DNA of 64,000 nucleotides from Tigriopus japonicus. Its lineage: Eukaryota > Arthropoda > Copepoda > Harpacticoida > Harpacticidae. Where the stretch lies: positions 11,273,331-11,337,330 of the forward strand of contig CM021318.1 in the NCBI GenBank assembly GCA_010645155.1, in the 5' to 3' direction. Position numbers and translations under genes: made by a program. Positions within the stretch are counted from its first letter, which is position 1. Each line of letters starts with the position of its first letter. Below the pieces are notes generated by a model. It was not told where the DNA came from. It made no database searches and worked only from the letters and a program-made list of their open reading frames with translations. Below, in pieces: positions 11,532 to 23,600 of this stretch.

Positions 11532-13249
11532 TTAGGTCGGTTGTTGAGTATCCAAAAACATCGACGCTGATATGCTAGTGACTTGGAAAAGATTTCCCCA
11601 AATGATTTCCCCATTAAAACATTGTAAGAGACAAAGGAAGTCGTTGTCACTAAGGCAACCTTCAATGAATTCTTCTCTGGTTATTCGCCCGTCGCCATTC
11701 TTATCCAAATGGGCCACCACCTTCTTGGCCAAAGCCTTCTCCACTTCGTCCAGTTTGATTTCGTTAGAGTTGGTCTTACATACTTTGGTTCTCTTGTTGG
11801 TTTTTGCTCTCTCTGTTTTCGTGGAACTCGGTCGTTCCCTTCGTTTCTCCCTCGCCGATTCCACCCTGTGACCCAATTTATTAGACAATAGCCTAATATT
11901 TTTCGGCTTCCTCGGTGTTGCTGGAGGTGTCGATGAGTTATGGTCTCTGGGAGTAGTTTTGGCCTTAACGAGGGTTTCCACGTCTTCCTCTTCATTTTCT
12001 TCCTCATTTCCCTCGATCATTTTTGGTGGGCCGTCCTGCAAACGTACAAACGTTGTTTCGAGTTTGAGATCATGGAAGGAAGCCAACCAAACCTTGCTTT
12101 ATGGTAGTTGGGCATGGGCATGAATATAGTTATTGCCCCTTATAAACGAATAATTTGCTCGACTGACCTTTAGCAAGATCTCAGCGCTTTTGGTGAGTTC
12201 ACACAATTTCCACACGATCTGCACCAGATCGTCCAAATAAATTTCTCCCTGTCCTTCTTCATCGTAAAGACGATAGGTCCAATTCAATTTTTCGATTAAG
12301 GGCGCCTCCATGGACAGTGCAAACGTGATGAGAAGCTCGCGAAAAGAAATGGTTCCCACCCCAATGGGATCGAATATTGACATCACGGTATTGACCACTG
12401 TGTCCAAAGGTGCCTGGTCGCACTTTGGGAAGACCTGAAACAATAACAGATTCGTCATTTTTATTGTTTCAAAGGCCCTTCCTTTTCAATGAAAATAGTC
12501 AGAAGTACTCAAAGGTGTTCTTATGCAGAATGGCATCCGTCAAAAAGTACAACCTTTGTTGTCGAGGAAATTCATAGCCAGGCTCGAAATGGTTGTAAAT
12601 ATTGTTTGTCTCCCTTCGTCATGTCAAAGGATCTTTGAACAAGACTAAGTATCTGTGTTTCGTCCGATTGGGTTGTTTATGATAATGCTGCAACTTGGCA
12701 TGATTTTTTTGTCCAGCAATTGTTCCAACCATGAGAAATTATCTTCCCAGGGGGCGGGGAACTTCTTGTTAAAGACGTGACGTTATGGATCTTTGTAAAT
12801 AATTGCGTGATCTCTTTTGAGAGGCTAGGCCGCACCTGTCTGAGCATTTGGCCCAACTGGATCCGATTGACCTGTCCTGATGGAAAGTTCTCCCGGAATT
12901 GGGTCCATAAAATAGCGATCTCGTATTCGGATATTTTTGTCGTCGGCTTGGGATGAAAGAGCTCATGATATTTTCGTCCCGTATCATCACTCTGGGACTC
13001 TGATGAGTCAGAATGCTCCGAATCCGACGTGGGACTTGTGGCTCCGGTGTGCTCATGGGAATCGTGGACGATTAGACTGGCTTTCACTCGCATGGGCTTG
13101 CTTTTATGGCTCCTAATATTGGTATTCACTTTGGGCTTGGCTCGTTTCACATTTTGACGGAGTGGAGATTTGACATTTAGCTCTTCCGGAACGGGTTGTT
13201 TGATGGCAATACCTTTCATGAAATCCAGTAGTTCATCGGAAATATTAGG
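11532..13249 (-). CDS. Divergent neuronal-calcium-sensor-like EF-hand protein, 5' end not resolved
   Basis: Minus-strand exons 13249-12836, 12434-12168 and 12035-11532, all phase 0, give 394 residues. A basic and Ser-rich N-terminal extension precedes an NCS-like core: ILWTQFRENFPSGQVN, then FDPIGVGTISFREL (EF2, missing usual ligands at loop positions 3 and 5), EKLNWTYRLYDEEGQGEIYLDD (EF3, Asp instead of Glu at loop position 12) and DKNGDGRITREEFIEGC (EF4, canonical), ending near LLQCF. A basic, low-complexity insert of about 100 residues separates EF3 from EF4, which ordinary NCS proteins of about 190 residues lack. At most one or two loops look able to bind Ca2+ well. The upstream acceptor at 13250-13251 implies another exon; an internal ATG at 13219 is the fallback start. 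The partner is unknown. Confidence 0.78.
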
Positions 13250-14170
13250 CTAAAATAAAAGCACCAGTATGACGAATATGTTTTTTTTTCCTCCCTGGTA
13301 GTTGTACTGTGTTGCAATCGTTAATGTACCCACAAATTGGTACTTTTCCGGGATAATTGGGAGAACTACTTTGGTTGATCCTCAAAAGAGTTCAATGAGT
13401 CATGCATTTCGTAATCGTGGATTTGTTTCCCCTTAAGTGACAATGTGCTTCTTGTTCCGATCTAGTCGTTTTTGGATGAAATTTCAAGTTTTAGAACAAG
13501 AAATTGTCTATATTTAGGAGATTTCATGAGCCTTCTGAATTTTGACTTGGAAATGATTTCGCCTTACTTCTTCTGAAGTTTTCGTGATAGATTTGAAAGA
13601 AATTGCAGAACAATCAAAATTTTTTTGCTCTTGAACGATCGAGGCAAAAAGTCTCTTGGGAATGTTGTTGACAATGCCTATTCTTGCCGGAAGGAACAAA
13701 CTGTTTGAATAAAAAATCAGTCAATTTTACGCACTAAATGTAGTGATTTGTTTTCCAAATTTCACTCATTTTCAAGTCGCTTTGTTTGAAATACCATACT
13801 TGAATTTTTGAATGGAACCATCAAACCATAAAGAGGTTCGTTCTGTCTCGAATTTTGGTTGGGGATGCTGTCATTATTTCATGCTTGGTTTACCCGAGAC
13901 AAATCTGGTTGATCCTCTTGACCACTTTTGTCAGTACTAGATCCACGCCGTCGGTTCAATTGTCGGCCTTGATTTCCGCTCATTACTCCTCTCTCATGGA
14001 ACCATGAACAGGAAAATGAAAAGTTTGCGCACTTGTCAAGAAGGTGAAAACAAAGCACTGAAATAGGAACTCTTTCCAAGCGCTCCTCACTTCGTGAGCG
14101 TTGCGGGACGATTGAGTGCTTTTTGATTTCATGGGCTACTAGTTGACTTTGGAGGAAAATTGCTTGCAGT

Positions 14171-14193
14171 ACCACCACCACCACCACCACCAC
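14171..14193. repeat. (CCA)n microsatellite
   Basis: About eight CCA units; they create a poly-valine or poly-proline stretch in overlapping open frames that should not be read as protein evidence. Confidence 0.9.
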
Positions 14194-15559
14194 ATCTACT
14201 ACTACTGCTTCTCCTACTTCTACTTCTACAACTAAACCTGGCGTTCTTCCTTCCTTCCTTTTCCATTTGGTACGTACATTAAGTAGTATTGGTCGAGGTT
14301 CGAGGTTGTTCCATGGTGTCCCTTGAAACACGAGTCGATCAAGTCTGTTATGAACCCTACTCGTCCTATAGGAAATACGTAGCTGGTTGCTTGGGAGGAC
14401 TCGATTCAGTTGTACAGCCCGCATAAGCGACCTTTTGCATATTGAATTACTCAATTTCTAGGAAGATTTATGGCTAATTTCTTTTCACAGCTGTGGTCTT
14501 GATTAAATTTTGTAAAACTCTGCAGGGATGTCAACTTTTGGCCGGTTAAATGACTGCCAGAACAAACAAGTGCATGTGAAATTCATCCAAACTTAAAAAA
14601 GTGATCAAATCATTAATTTTCCATACATATGGCCAATGAAGAAAAAACGAATGACGAATGAGAAGAGAAATGCTTGACAAATTTTCAATCCCATCGAATC
14701 CTCTTCGATGAAGGTTAGAAAGAGGACGCAAAATTCAAGGTGTAAAGTCTAATACGGGCCCTTTATATTGGTAGCACTTAGGATTCAAAGTTGGACTTAA
14801 CCTTACGGTTACATGAGCCGATGGTTTAGATTCTATAATAAATGTCTTGAGCGGTATTGACTATGCTCCTTTGTACTTATAACTCATCGGAAATGTTTAT
14901 TAACCCTGACATGCTTCATGAAAAATAGCTATCAAAAAGTTGTTTAAATACGGCTGTTATTCAAGTTTATGGAACATATGTAGCAAGGGCGGACAACTCT
15001 GAACCAAAGGCCCATTTGTCTAACATGTCCAGGTAAACGCGTTCAAATCCACTCAAGTTCATCAAACAATTTTAAGGGATAAGTTGGTGTGTCTGTGTGT
15101 CTTAGTTTGTGCAATTTATACTTTAAGAGAGTATCCCTATTCTACAACCCTCCCGACATTTCTCGAGGAAAATATTGTATCCTAATCACACCCTAAATGA
15201 CGATAAATTGTAACCCGGACCTGAGAAAGCCTCTTCCAAAAATTTGAATGTTTTGTTGCCTGGTTGAATTTCAAACCTTAACTTCAGCAACCTACAGTCC
15301 AATTGGTCCAAAAAATCCAAATTGGTCTTTTAGGGGAAAGCAAAAAGTGAAGCAACAAGCTCAAGAAATTGATTGGACCCGAAAAAAACTCGAATTTTGG
15401 AAAATTAGTTGTGATTTTGGGACAAGGCCAAAATCATACTACGAAATGATTAAAAGATGAAAACGGCCGAGTTGGCAGAGCATGTCGCGTCTGCTGTAAT
15501 ATTTTATTCAATCCAGTCTTAATGGCTCTGTTAAGGTATCAGGCCAACTTTATTTACTA

Positions 15560-15620
15560 ATGTCCCAAGAGCTCTTGTGCCCACCAAGAACGTTCTTGGG
15601 CCCACCGGTTGCCGACCCCT
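15560..15620 (-). mobile_element. Fragment of a hAT-type element end
   Basis: Reading on the minus strand, the segment begins CAGGGGTCGGCAACC, a terminus typical of hAT/Charlie-like elements, followed by repeats of GGGCCCA and a GAACGTTC palindrome. The partner terminus was not found. A related end (CAGGGATTGGCAACC on the minus strand) is at about 52720-52734. Confidence 0.4.
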
Positions 15621-16300
15621 GATGTACAGTATCTCAGGAGAAGGCGGATATAAGGCAATACGAGAAGGCAATACAATGTGCTCCAATCGCTGCCATCTTC
15701 TCAATGCTACCATGGGATTGTTCAACATGGAACTGATTGACCAACTCGAATAATGATTCATTCGGCAAGAATATGGTGGTGCTCGTCATTCTACCAACCA
15801 TTCTTTATGGTAGAAAATTTCTGGATTAGATATATTATAACAAAGTACACGTCACGACTTTACCTGATTGGCAGCAATGAGCAGATAGTAGTTCGTTGTT
15901 GCCAATCAAGCTAACGACTTAATTCGTTCGCCCTTCAAGCTAAGGTTTTGTACAAGTACCATTTTTTACTGTTTTGTTAAGGTTGTGTTGCCAAGATAGA
16001 GAAATTCTATAGAAAGCCGGTGGACCAACAATGTCATGGTGACTCAAAAACAGTAGGCTTTCTATCAAACATGCGGAACTTCATATGCTTGTAGCCGATT
16101 GTCAAATGCTTTTAATTGGGTGTTGTGTGAAGACCTGAATTAATATTCTGTAGAACAGGAAAGCATTTCAAAAAGTTTAAAGTGTTTAAAAACTTGACTA
16201 TAAAACCCAACGGCCTTTCTTTCAAATGTATACCTGGGGAGGTTGAGTCAAAATCTTCAATTGACAAATATTTGAGCAACGCCATACAACTTTTGACAAA

Positions 16301-18670
16301 ATGGCTCCTTCCGTCGACGATTCAGATAAGAACTCTTTGTTTGAGATCGAATGGTTGGAAGCTTGTCGTCAAAAAGTCATTTTGCCCAATTCTAAGTGTG
16401 AAGATTTTTGTGTCCAAGTGAATGAGCGATTGCGGAAACGAATCAGAGGCGAATTCGACAATGAGATCAAGCAACAAGCCATGTTTCAACTCCTCGGTTT
16501 GTTTAAACACATGCGTATTTGATATTCATTGTGGAAGAAGACATGTAATTTTACTTTATTGCAGGAAAGGATTATGTTCGGGTTAATTTTCCACGTCAAA
16601 AATTCAAGCCTCAGTTGCTGGATCCGCCCAAAACAAAACCTGAAATCAAGGAAATGTACTTGAAAGAAATGAGAGAACTCCTCGAAGAGAACGTTGCAAA
16701 AAGCGTCAAAGATCTCGATTATCCCAAAGCGTTAGGGTAAGCCAACAGTAATCGAATTTATAATTAGATGTAAAAATAAGTAATATATGTAAAATAAATA
16801 AATAATAATTTAGGGATTACGAAGGAGAAGACCCTTTGGGCGAGTTCGCCAATGAGATCCGTCTGGTTTTCAAGGAAAGTTTGGAACACCAAATACAAGA
16901 AAAATCTGATAGTGCGAAAAAAGACGACATTGAAGAAGACGTAGAGGAAGCGGCCAATGATCAAGAAAAAAATCAACCCAAGGTGGAAAATACTACTAGC
17001 AACATATTATTCTTGAAGTCTGAAAGAAGACGGTTCTCTGCCAAAATTGTTTTTGTATTCATCTGATTAAAAACACTTTCAGAACGAAGATAAAACAACA
17101 AGGAATGAGATTGGCAATGAGATCACAGGTGGGGCTCTTACGTCATTGATGTCCCAGGTAGAAGGATTCGATGCCAAAGAAGCCTATGTGGAACCATTCC
17201 GATCCAAGAGCATCATGCTTCCTGGGAAGGTTCGAGAAATGTTTTGGATTGAGTCGATCTACTATGGAGATTTTAATCGTGCTGAGGATCAAAAAGACAA
17301 ACGAAGAGGCCGAGACAAAGACAGAAAGTCCAAGGTATTATTGGCATTCAAGCAAAGTCATACAGGGATTGAACGCTGAGTGAGCGCGCATCACAAGTTA
17401 TTTAATATTTTTTGCATTTCAGGGAGAGCAATTGAAAATAACCGAAATAAGGAAGCAATTCCGAAACGACGTGAATAAAAAAATGAATCTTTCTAATTTA
17501 CAAAGAGCTGTTCAGAGTTCAGACTACAAGAAGATCTACAGTGTCATCATTGATAGTTATCACACAACAAAGGTGGTCCAGCCTCAAGCTGAAGACGAAT
17601 TTATGCTTCGAAGTGCCCACGTGATCAATGTGTGCAATGTCTTGAATAAATCCTACAGTAACAGCCACATCTTCCTTCTCCATGCCCTCCACGTGGCTTT
17701 TCCACAAAAAGAAGATGAAAAGGAAGAACGCATGATTTGCCGATTGGCTTCGGACCTTCACTTGCTCATTCAAAAGTGCGTTCCCAGTTGGTCTGAGATT
17801 TTCAAAATAGCCAAAGATGTATTGAAATCTCTAGCAAAAGAAGATGAGGACTATGCCAATCATTTGCAAAAGGCTTTAGACAAGCAAGTGCGTCAAGTGG
17901 ATGTATATGATTTTGCTTACGAGATCCTTCACGATGACCCTAAGAAGTCTGTGAAAATCTGGAACGATTTGTACAAAAAGAAGAAGGATAGCAAAAACAA
18001 GGATTGGAATATTTTTGGTGATGTCGCTGTTTATTTACGAAAATGGATCTCCGAAGCGTTTGCTGGCATTCTTAGCCAAAACAATATGTTCTACGTGTGG
18101 GATTTATTGTTTTTAAATAAATGGAACCGCGACATCTTTAAGAAAATAACTCTGGCCATTTTGATTCTAATCAAACCTTGGGCCATGCGAGCAGACAATC
18201 ATAAGAAATTGAGCAAGGTCTTGCTGGAGGAACCGGGAAAGATCTTCATTGGAGACCTCAAAGACGCCATGGGCATCCTTACAAATGACCTTCCTGTAGA
18301 TCAAATCGTAAACAATAACGTTGTCATCGTCCCAACAAATGATGAACAACCAAAGGATGACGAGGTGGAACAAGAAGAAACGGAAACTCCTCCCGAAGAA
18401 AATGAAGGCCCAGAAAAAAGCGAGAAAGACGAGGGTGCCGAAGGAATTGAAGGTTCTACAGAGGATAAATCCGAGGTCACCCCGGAAACCGAGCACGAAG
18501 AAACTCCGGAAGATATAGAAGAGGGAGCCACCACTGAAGAGCCTACTTCGGTAGCTGAAGAACTTCCCCCTGATGAGGAAGAAGCTGCCCTCGACCCTGA
18601 AATTCCCGAGGTCCCTGCTGACGACTCCCTTAAGGAGAAGGTAATAAACGAAGAGGAGGCCACTGAGTAA
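16301..18670 (+). CDS. Uncharacterised protein with TBC-like C-terminal segment and acidic tail
   Basis: Exons 16301-16496, 16565-16736, 16814-16982, 17083-17334 and 17423-18670 join in phase (1,0 after codon completion,0,0) to about 678 residues. The start sits in CAAAATGG, a good Kozak context. The third exon ends in an acidic run before the donor GTGGAA. The largest exon is helical and charged and holds NMFYVWDLLFLNKWNRDIF followed by a hydrophobic LAILILIKPW segment, reminiscent of the late part of TBC/Rab-GAP domains; no catalytic Arg or Gln finger was identified. The last 110 residues are very rich in Glu and Pro. I do not recognise the orthologue group. An alternative C-terminus is possible (see 18989-19129). 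Confidence 0.72.
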
Positions 18671-18988
18671 TTGGCCTTACTCCTCGTTCAAAACACATTT
18701 CCAATCACACGCACACGACTTGAAAACCATACACTCAGTACACTTCATTGCATGTCGATACAAATCCGTAAAAACTACTAGGCAACACCATTTAGAGTTA
18801 TTTAGCGATTTTGGCTTGAGTTTTAGATCCATTGGAACTCAATGGATCAATAAGTGATATTATCTTTGGCACTTCAATATCAAATCAATGTCGATTTGGT
18901 TTTTGGCAATGGCACCTGCCTGATTGTTAAGTAGATTTACCATTTGAACTTTTGGCCTAATATAAAATATCATTAACATAAATTCTAG

Positions 18989-19129
18989 AAAAAGACCAAA
19001 AAGCCCAGACCATTGACGATGGCTGAGTACATGAAAAAGAAACGAGGTCCAGGCTCTGCCACACCTTCTCAGTTGGCTTCTGCTGTTGAATCCGCTAAAG
19101 ACGCTCTCACGAAGGACACGAAGCACTAA
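18989..19129 (+). CDS. Possible alternative last exon of the preceding gene (or small separate gene)
   Basis: A 46-codon open segment preceded by an AG acceptor at 18987-18988 and ended by TAA at 19127-19129. A potential donor GTAATA at 18641 leaves the preceding gene in phase 0, and this segment then reads on in frame as a basic peptide (KKTKKPRPLTMAEYMKKKRG). Splicing would replace the last ten residues of the acidic isoform; keeping the intron gives the stop at 18668-18670. Alternatively the internal ATG at 19019 starts a 36-residue peptide. Support is splice-phase agreement only. Confidence 0.4.
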   Translation, partial: KKTKKPRPLTMAEYMKKKRGPGSATPSQLASAVESAKDALTKDTKH

Positions 19130-20658
19130 ACAAAATCCTTTCATTCACACAACACCCACGCTCCATTCAAGAGAACAACTCTTCGATGACATTTTCAACC
19201 AAATAAACACAAACAGACAAAAGAAGGAACGAGAAGGCTTTTGACTAAGTTCCTCGTTCAAACACCATTGGCACCTTAATAAAGTGTCTACAATACATTC
19301 GAAATCAAACACACACAGAGGAACACTTTAACCTCACAAATATCCAAAAGCTGATCACATAAGTTAGTATCTGAAAAAGTAATTGAAAGTATGAGTCCTA
19401 AAAAATAAACGAATACTAGATGATGTTGTGCTTCATTGTTGGTATTAGCTAACTGTTCCTCTGATTTGCGGATGTTTGAAGTACATATTGTATTTCTGAT
19501 GTGGTTTTGATCTAAACAAGTAAGGCCCATTGAACAAATGAATACTGGATTCTCTTTCAAATCTACAGGTTCCGTTCAATGAACACGATTTTCAGCACTG
19601 ATTTGTTCATGTAGTGGAGAGATTCTCTAAGAAAGAGAGAAAGAAATCAACATAATAGCAACAAATGGGTCCACTTAATGGTCATGGTCACTTAATGAAA
19701 TACTTCTTTAAGAAAGAGCTTTCTGCAATATTAATCAAACCTTTACAATTTTTATTAAAACATATATTTAAGGGTTTAAGGCCATATTTTAGGACAATAT
19801 CTACCGTTACATAAGTTTTAGGATAGACAAATCCGATATCAGAGTGTACTACTTGCATTTAAAGGCGGTGGTGAAAAGTTAGAAAGATTTTTTTTTGCAA
19901 AAAATGGAAGAATTGGAATGACATAAGTGCATTTATTCGTACTAAGTGTCATTGCACATTCCTTCATTGTAATCAGTTCGGTTGATAAGTACGGACATGA
20001 CTTCCCACCTTCATTTCATTTGGACTTCTTATCAGTAGGGCTGGAAAAAATGTAAAATAAAAACGCCAAAAAATGCGCATAAAAATGTCAAAAGAGAAAA
20101 ACATTGTTTTTTTTGGTTGTTCTAAACTTGACTTTATTGAAGGAACTTAATATCTTATTCTCTTGATTGGCAATATTTGAGGCACAAGTGTCCAGGAGAA
20201 GTTGCAATACTTCAAAGTAAGCAGTCTTAAATGGTGTTCAAATTATCCTGCTCTTCTTTACTCGCACCCAATCAAATGATCGGATGATGAGTATGGTTGC
20301 CTATCTGGGGCTGACCCTCTGAGGCTCAAGTGCCAAAATCCATAATGAGTTTCCAACTAAAAACACATCAGCCTTGCCTCTCAAAAGGAAAGAAAAAAAC
20401 AGGTGATAAACGTATTGTCTTAATCAATCACGTACATCAAAGACAAGTAGATTTCTGTCATTAAGAAATGAAATAAAACCCCAAGTTTCAATAAAAGCCG
20501 ATCAAATATTGCAATTAAATCGGGAAAAAACGAATTTGAATGGATATTCATCAACTGTGCAACCCTATTTATTGGATCCTGCCGAAGGGTCACACGTCTA
20601 ATCTAAGTGCAACGTTGATTTGAAATTCCAGAGCATCATTAAAAAAGGCATTGAGAGA
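19130..20658. other. Intergenic region before flotillin 1a
   Basis: AT-rich. A short stretch resembling bases 18677-18700 (CCTCGTTCAAA) recurs at about 19251. A TAGGGCTGGAAAAAATG sequence at 20036 and an opposed AACCCTA near 20563-20569 may be degraded transposon ends. No coding region is supported; the flotillin promoter or 5' UTR exon should lie here. Confidence 0.45.
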
Positions 20659-23600
20659 ATGTGCTTCAACTTTGGAATAATAACTAATGGCCCTGATGAG
20701 GTGCTCATTATTTCTGGTCTTGGCTATGGAAATACGCCAAAAATCATCATCAGTGGTTGGGCTTTGGTGTTTCCTGGCTTTCAAAAAGTCACTCGTCTTT
20801 CTATGAATGTGATGACCATTGAGGTAGTGTCTCCACGTGTGTACACCGCAAAAGGTGTGTCCATTTCTGTGACAGGAGTTGCGCAAGTAAGTGACTTCTG
20901 AGAAAACACTAAAAAAGTAAAAACACTGTTTGAGAAAGCTTTCACCAAAAATGCTTCGAAGTGTGAGGTATAGCCCGTTCGTTGATTATTAACTGCCATT
21001 AATACAAAAGGATTGTAAGTCAGAGCGCATCCAGATTTGTAAGGTAGCATTCTGTAAGCTCTTTTGTTTCTAAACTCGAGTGATTCAAATCAAACCGAGG
21101 AATAATACTTAAGTAAGGAAGGCAGAGTTTGAAGAAAACCAGAGTACCCACGCGTACTAGCGCGTTCTTGAAAGAGCCGAGTTTAAGTGCTTCCCCAGAC
21201 GGCGTAGGTTCGAATCCTGTTGGGGGTCGGATTGTAGCTGTCGAGAGAAATCCTTTTTCAGTCTTCTCCCGTCTGTTGTCGTGGGCGGTCGTATTTTGCG
21301 CTGCTCGTGATAATTTGGCTGGTTTGGACTGAGTGTTGTGTTGTGTTTGTGTGGTGGTCGTGTGGATCCAAGGTAAGCCATTTTTACATTATTAAGCCTT
21401 TTCTTCTTTCCCATATTGTTAGATTAGTTTTATCATTTTTATAGCAGCATGTAACTCTTCCCTTCTTTCTCTATCAGTATTGTTGTTTGTGTATTCTCTT
21501 TCAGGTTCTTCTTAGCTTTTAAGTTCTTTTTCAGGTTTTTCACAGTTGTAGGTGTCTCTTGTTAGTTGCATTAGTCGAGATATTCTGTTCTAGAACTCAA
21601 AATTAGGGTTTTAGCTTCCTTTTTAAGCTTCCCTTCTGGAAATTTCCTTTTTGTAGTAGTGGCCCAACGTTCGGGAAGGACGCCGTTTTTCTGTAGATCC
21701 AACGTTTGAGTTTCCGGTGTCAGCTGTTTTTCGTTTGTTTGTTTTTCCTTGCTTTTGTTTACCAAACGAGTCTTTTGTTCTTTCTTGCCCTAGTTGGGTT
21801 GCTTTTGCCTTAGGTTGGGCATAACTAGTTGGAACAGGCTTTTTTTTTCTTTTTTTGGTTTTGTTTAGTTTTCATCCTCCTCTCCTTTTAATTTTTCTCA
21901 CCAAATTTTCCCGTAACATTTTTTCTCTTTTTGATTTTCCCAGTTTGAATTTGCTTTGCTTTTTTCATTAATATTTTCGTTCCTCTTATTGGTCTCTGCT
22001 ATTATTGTTTATTCCGCCATTTCAATAATGGACGCCATCTTGAGTCAGGTTAGCGATGAGGCTAAGAAATGTCTTCATTTGGCATTAGAAGGGAAGGGCC
22101 CCTCTGTTGTAAAGAAGACCTTCATTGTTGAGGCTCTGATTGCTTGGGTTAGTCAGACCAGAAAGCTTGTTGATTCAAAGGTGGACTCAACTGTAGACAA
22201 CTCCACTAATACGGAGGAGATTGAGGTTGAGTTAGTTGAAGCAGCTCAACCAAAAATTGTCCAGGAAGCTCTAGCTTGTAAGGAAGTCTGTCCTGACCAC
22301 AAAAGGCAGCCTTGTAGTCCGGATAGAAAACGTTTTTGAACACCCAAAGTGGTGTCAAAAATTGTTGAGGTTTGGGCTCTTCAGATACAACAAGAAAGGG
22401 TGCTCAAAGGTCGAGTGTCCCTTTTTTCATCCGTATATGTGTCGTAGATCAATGAGCAGTGGGACATGTTTCAATGTGGAGTGTAAACTTGTACACGTCG
22501 GAGGTACTCAGAGGAAACAGTGACCAGCAAAATATTTGTCTCCTGGACATGGTTATGGGTCAGCCTTCAATACCCAACCCATCCCCCAAACATTTCATCC
22601 TTTTAGCATCTCCCCTCCCCGTTCTCGTCCTCCTCCTCCTCCCAATTCCCTGTCCCATTTTCCTTCCCTCACCCCAAAACCTATTTCTATTTCCACCCTT
22701 CTCCCTAATATCCATAACCCGGTTCCTTCTTCCACTTTCTCCCATGGGCAACCAAGGTCTTACTCTAGTGTGACCGCCCCCTCCCTTCCTGTAGGGCAAA
22801 ACTTTGTTAGTAAGCAGGAATTCTTAAGGTTAGACAGGAAGGTCCAAGAACTGATAGGCTTGGTCCATCGGAAGACTTTAAGCTCATAAAAGGGCTTTAT
22901 TTGAACGTGCATTGTCTTATTTCCAAAAAAGACAGCACAAAGGTCAGAGTACTGGAGGAGTTAGCCATTGATAGAGAGGTCTCCTTCATTTCTATCACAG
23001 AGACTTGGCTTCGTCCAGGAATTTTAGATGAAGAAGTAGCAATGGCTGGTTTTAGGCTAGTTCGTTGTGATAGAGTACGGCCGGACAATCCCATTTTCCC
23101 ACATGGGGGCGTATGTCTATATGTCAGGAAAGACTTACTTCTTAGTCATGTACAAATGTCGAATGGAGAAGTAGAAGTTTTGATTTGTCATATCAAGGCC
23201 CTTGATTTTACGGTTGTAACAATGTATCGGCCACCTTCTTGTAGCTCTTCTTCATTTCTGTCAACTCTCCAATTCATTGGAAAGGAGTTAGATCGAGAGG
23301 TTTGTTCTCGACTCTTTGTTATTGGCGACTTCAATTTTCCGGCTAGCATTGTTGAGTGGGAGGTTAGTCCGGATGGGTACATTCCCATTTCGAAAACAGA
23401 ATCGCCGTCTTTCGAAAAATTAGAAGAGTTTGCGATCTTGCGTAATCTCTCTCAACAAGTTGGTGTTGCAACCTGAGCAGAGAGTGTTATGGACTTAGTT
23501 TTTTCCAATGATCCTGATCTGATCCAGTATGTCCATGTTGCCCCATGTAGTTTTTCAGATCATCACATTCTTGAGATAGGGTCGACCATTAATCAAAAGC

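Larger units (their letters stand above)
13252..16300. other. Intergenic and possible 5' region of the EF-hand gene
   Basis: About 3 kb with no convincing exon. It contains a (CCA)n run at 14171-14193, a hAT-like terminus near 15606-15620 and a tRNA-like A-box segment near 15466-15502. An upstream exon of the EF-hand gene may lie here but could not be identified. Confidence 0.5.

Noticed and set aside
13879..14454. 191-codon minus-strand frame
   Set aside because: It is driven by the (CCA)n microsatellite giving a valine run; there is no domain, no splice support and no conserved motif.
18301..18663. Minus-strand Ser-rich frame
   Set aside because: It is antisense to the Glu/Pro-rich acidic tail of the plus-strand gene; low-complexity shadow.
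20036..20569. Possible hAT-like element with TAGGGCTGG and opposed AACCCTA ends
   Set aside because: End matching is short and the flanking octamers agree at only 5 of 8 positions; too weak to list as an element.
22459..22773. Separate proline-rich gene
   Set aside because: It overlaps, in another frame, the proline-rich spacer of LINE ORF1, which explains the composition.
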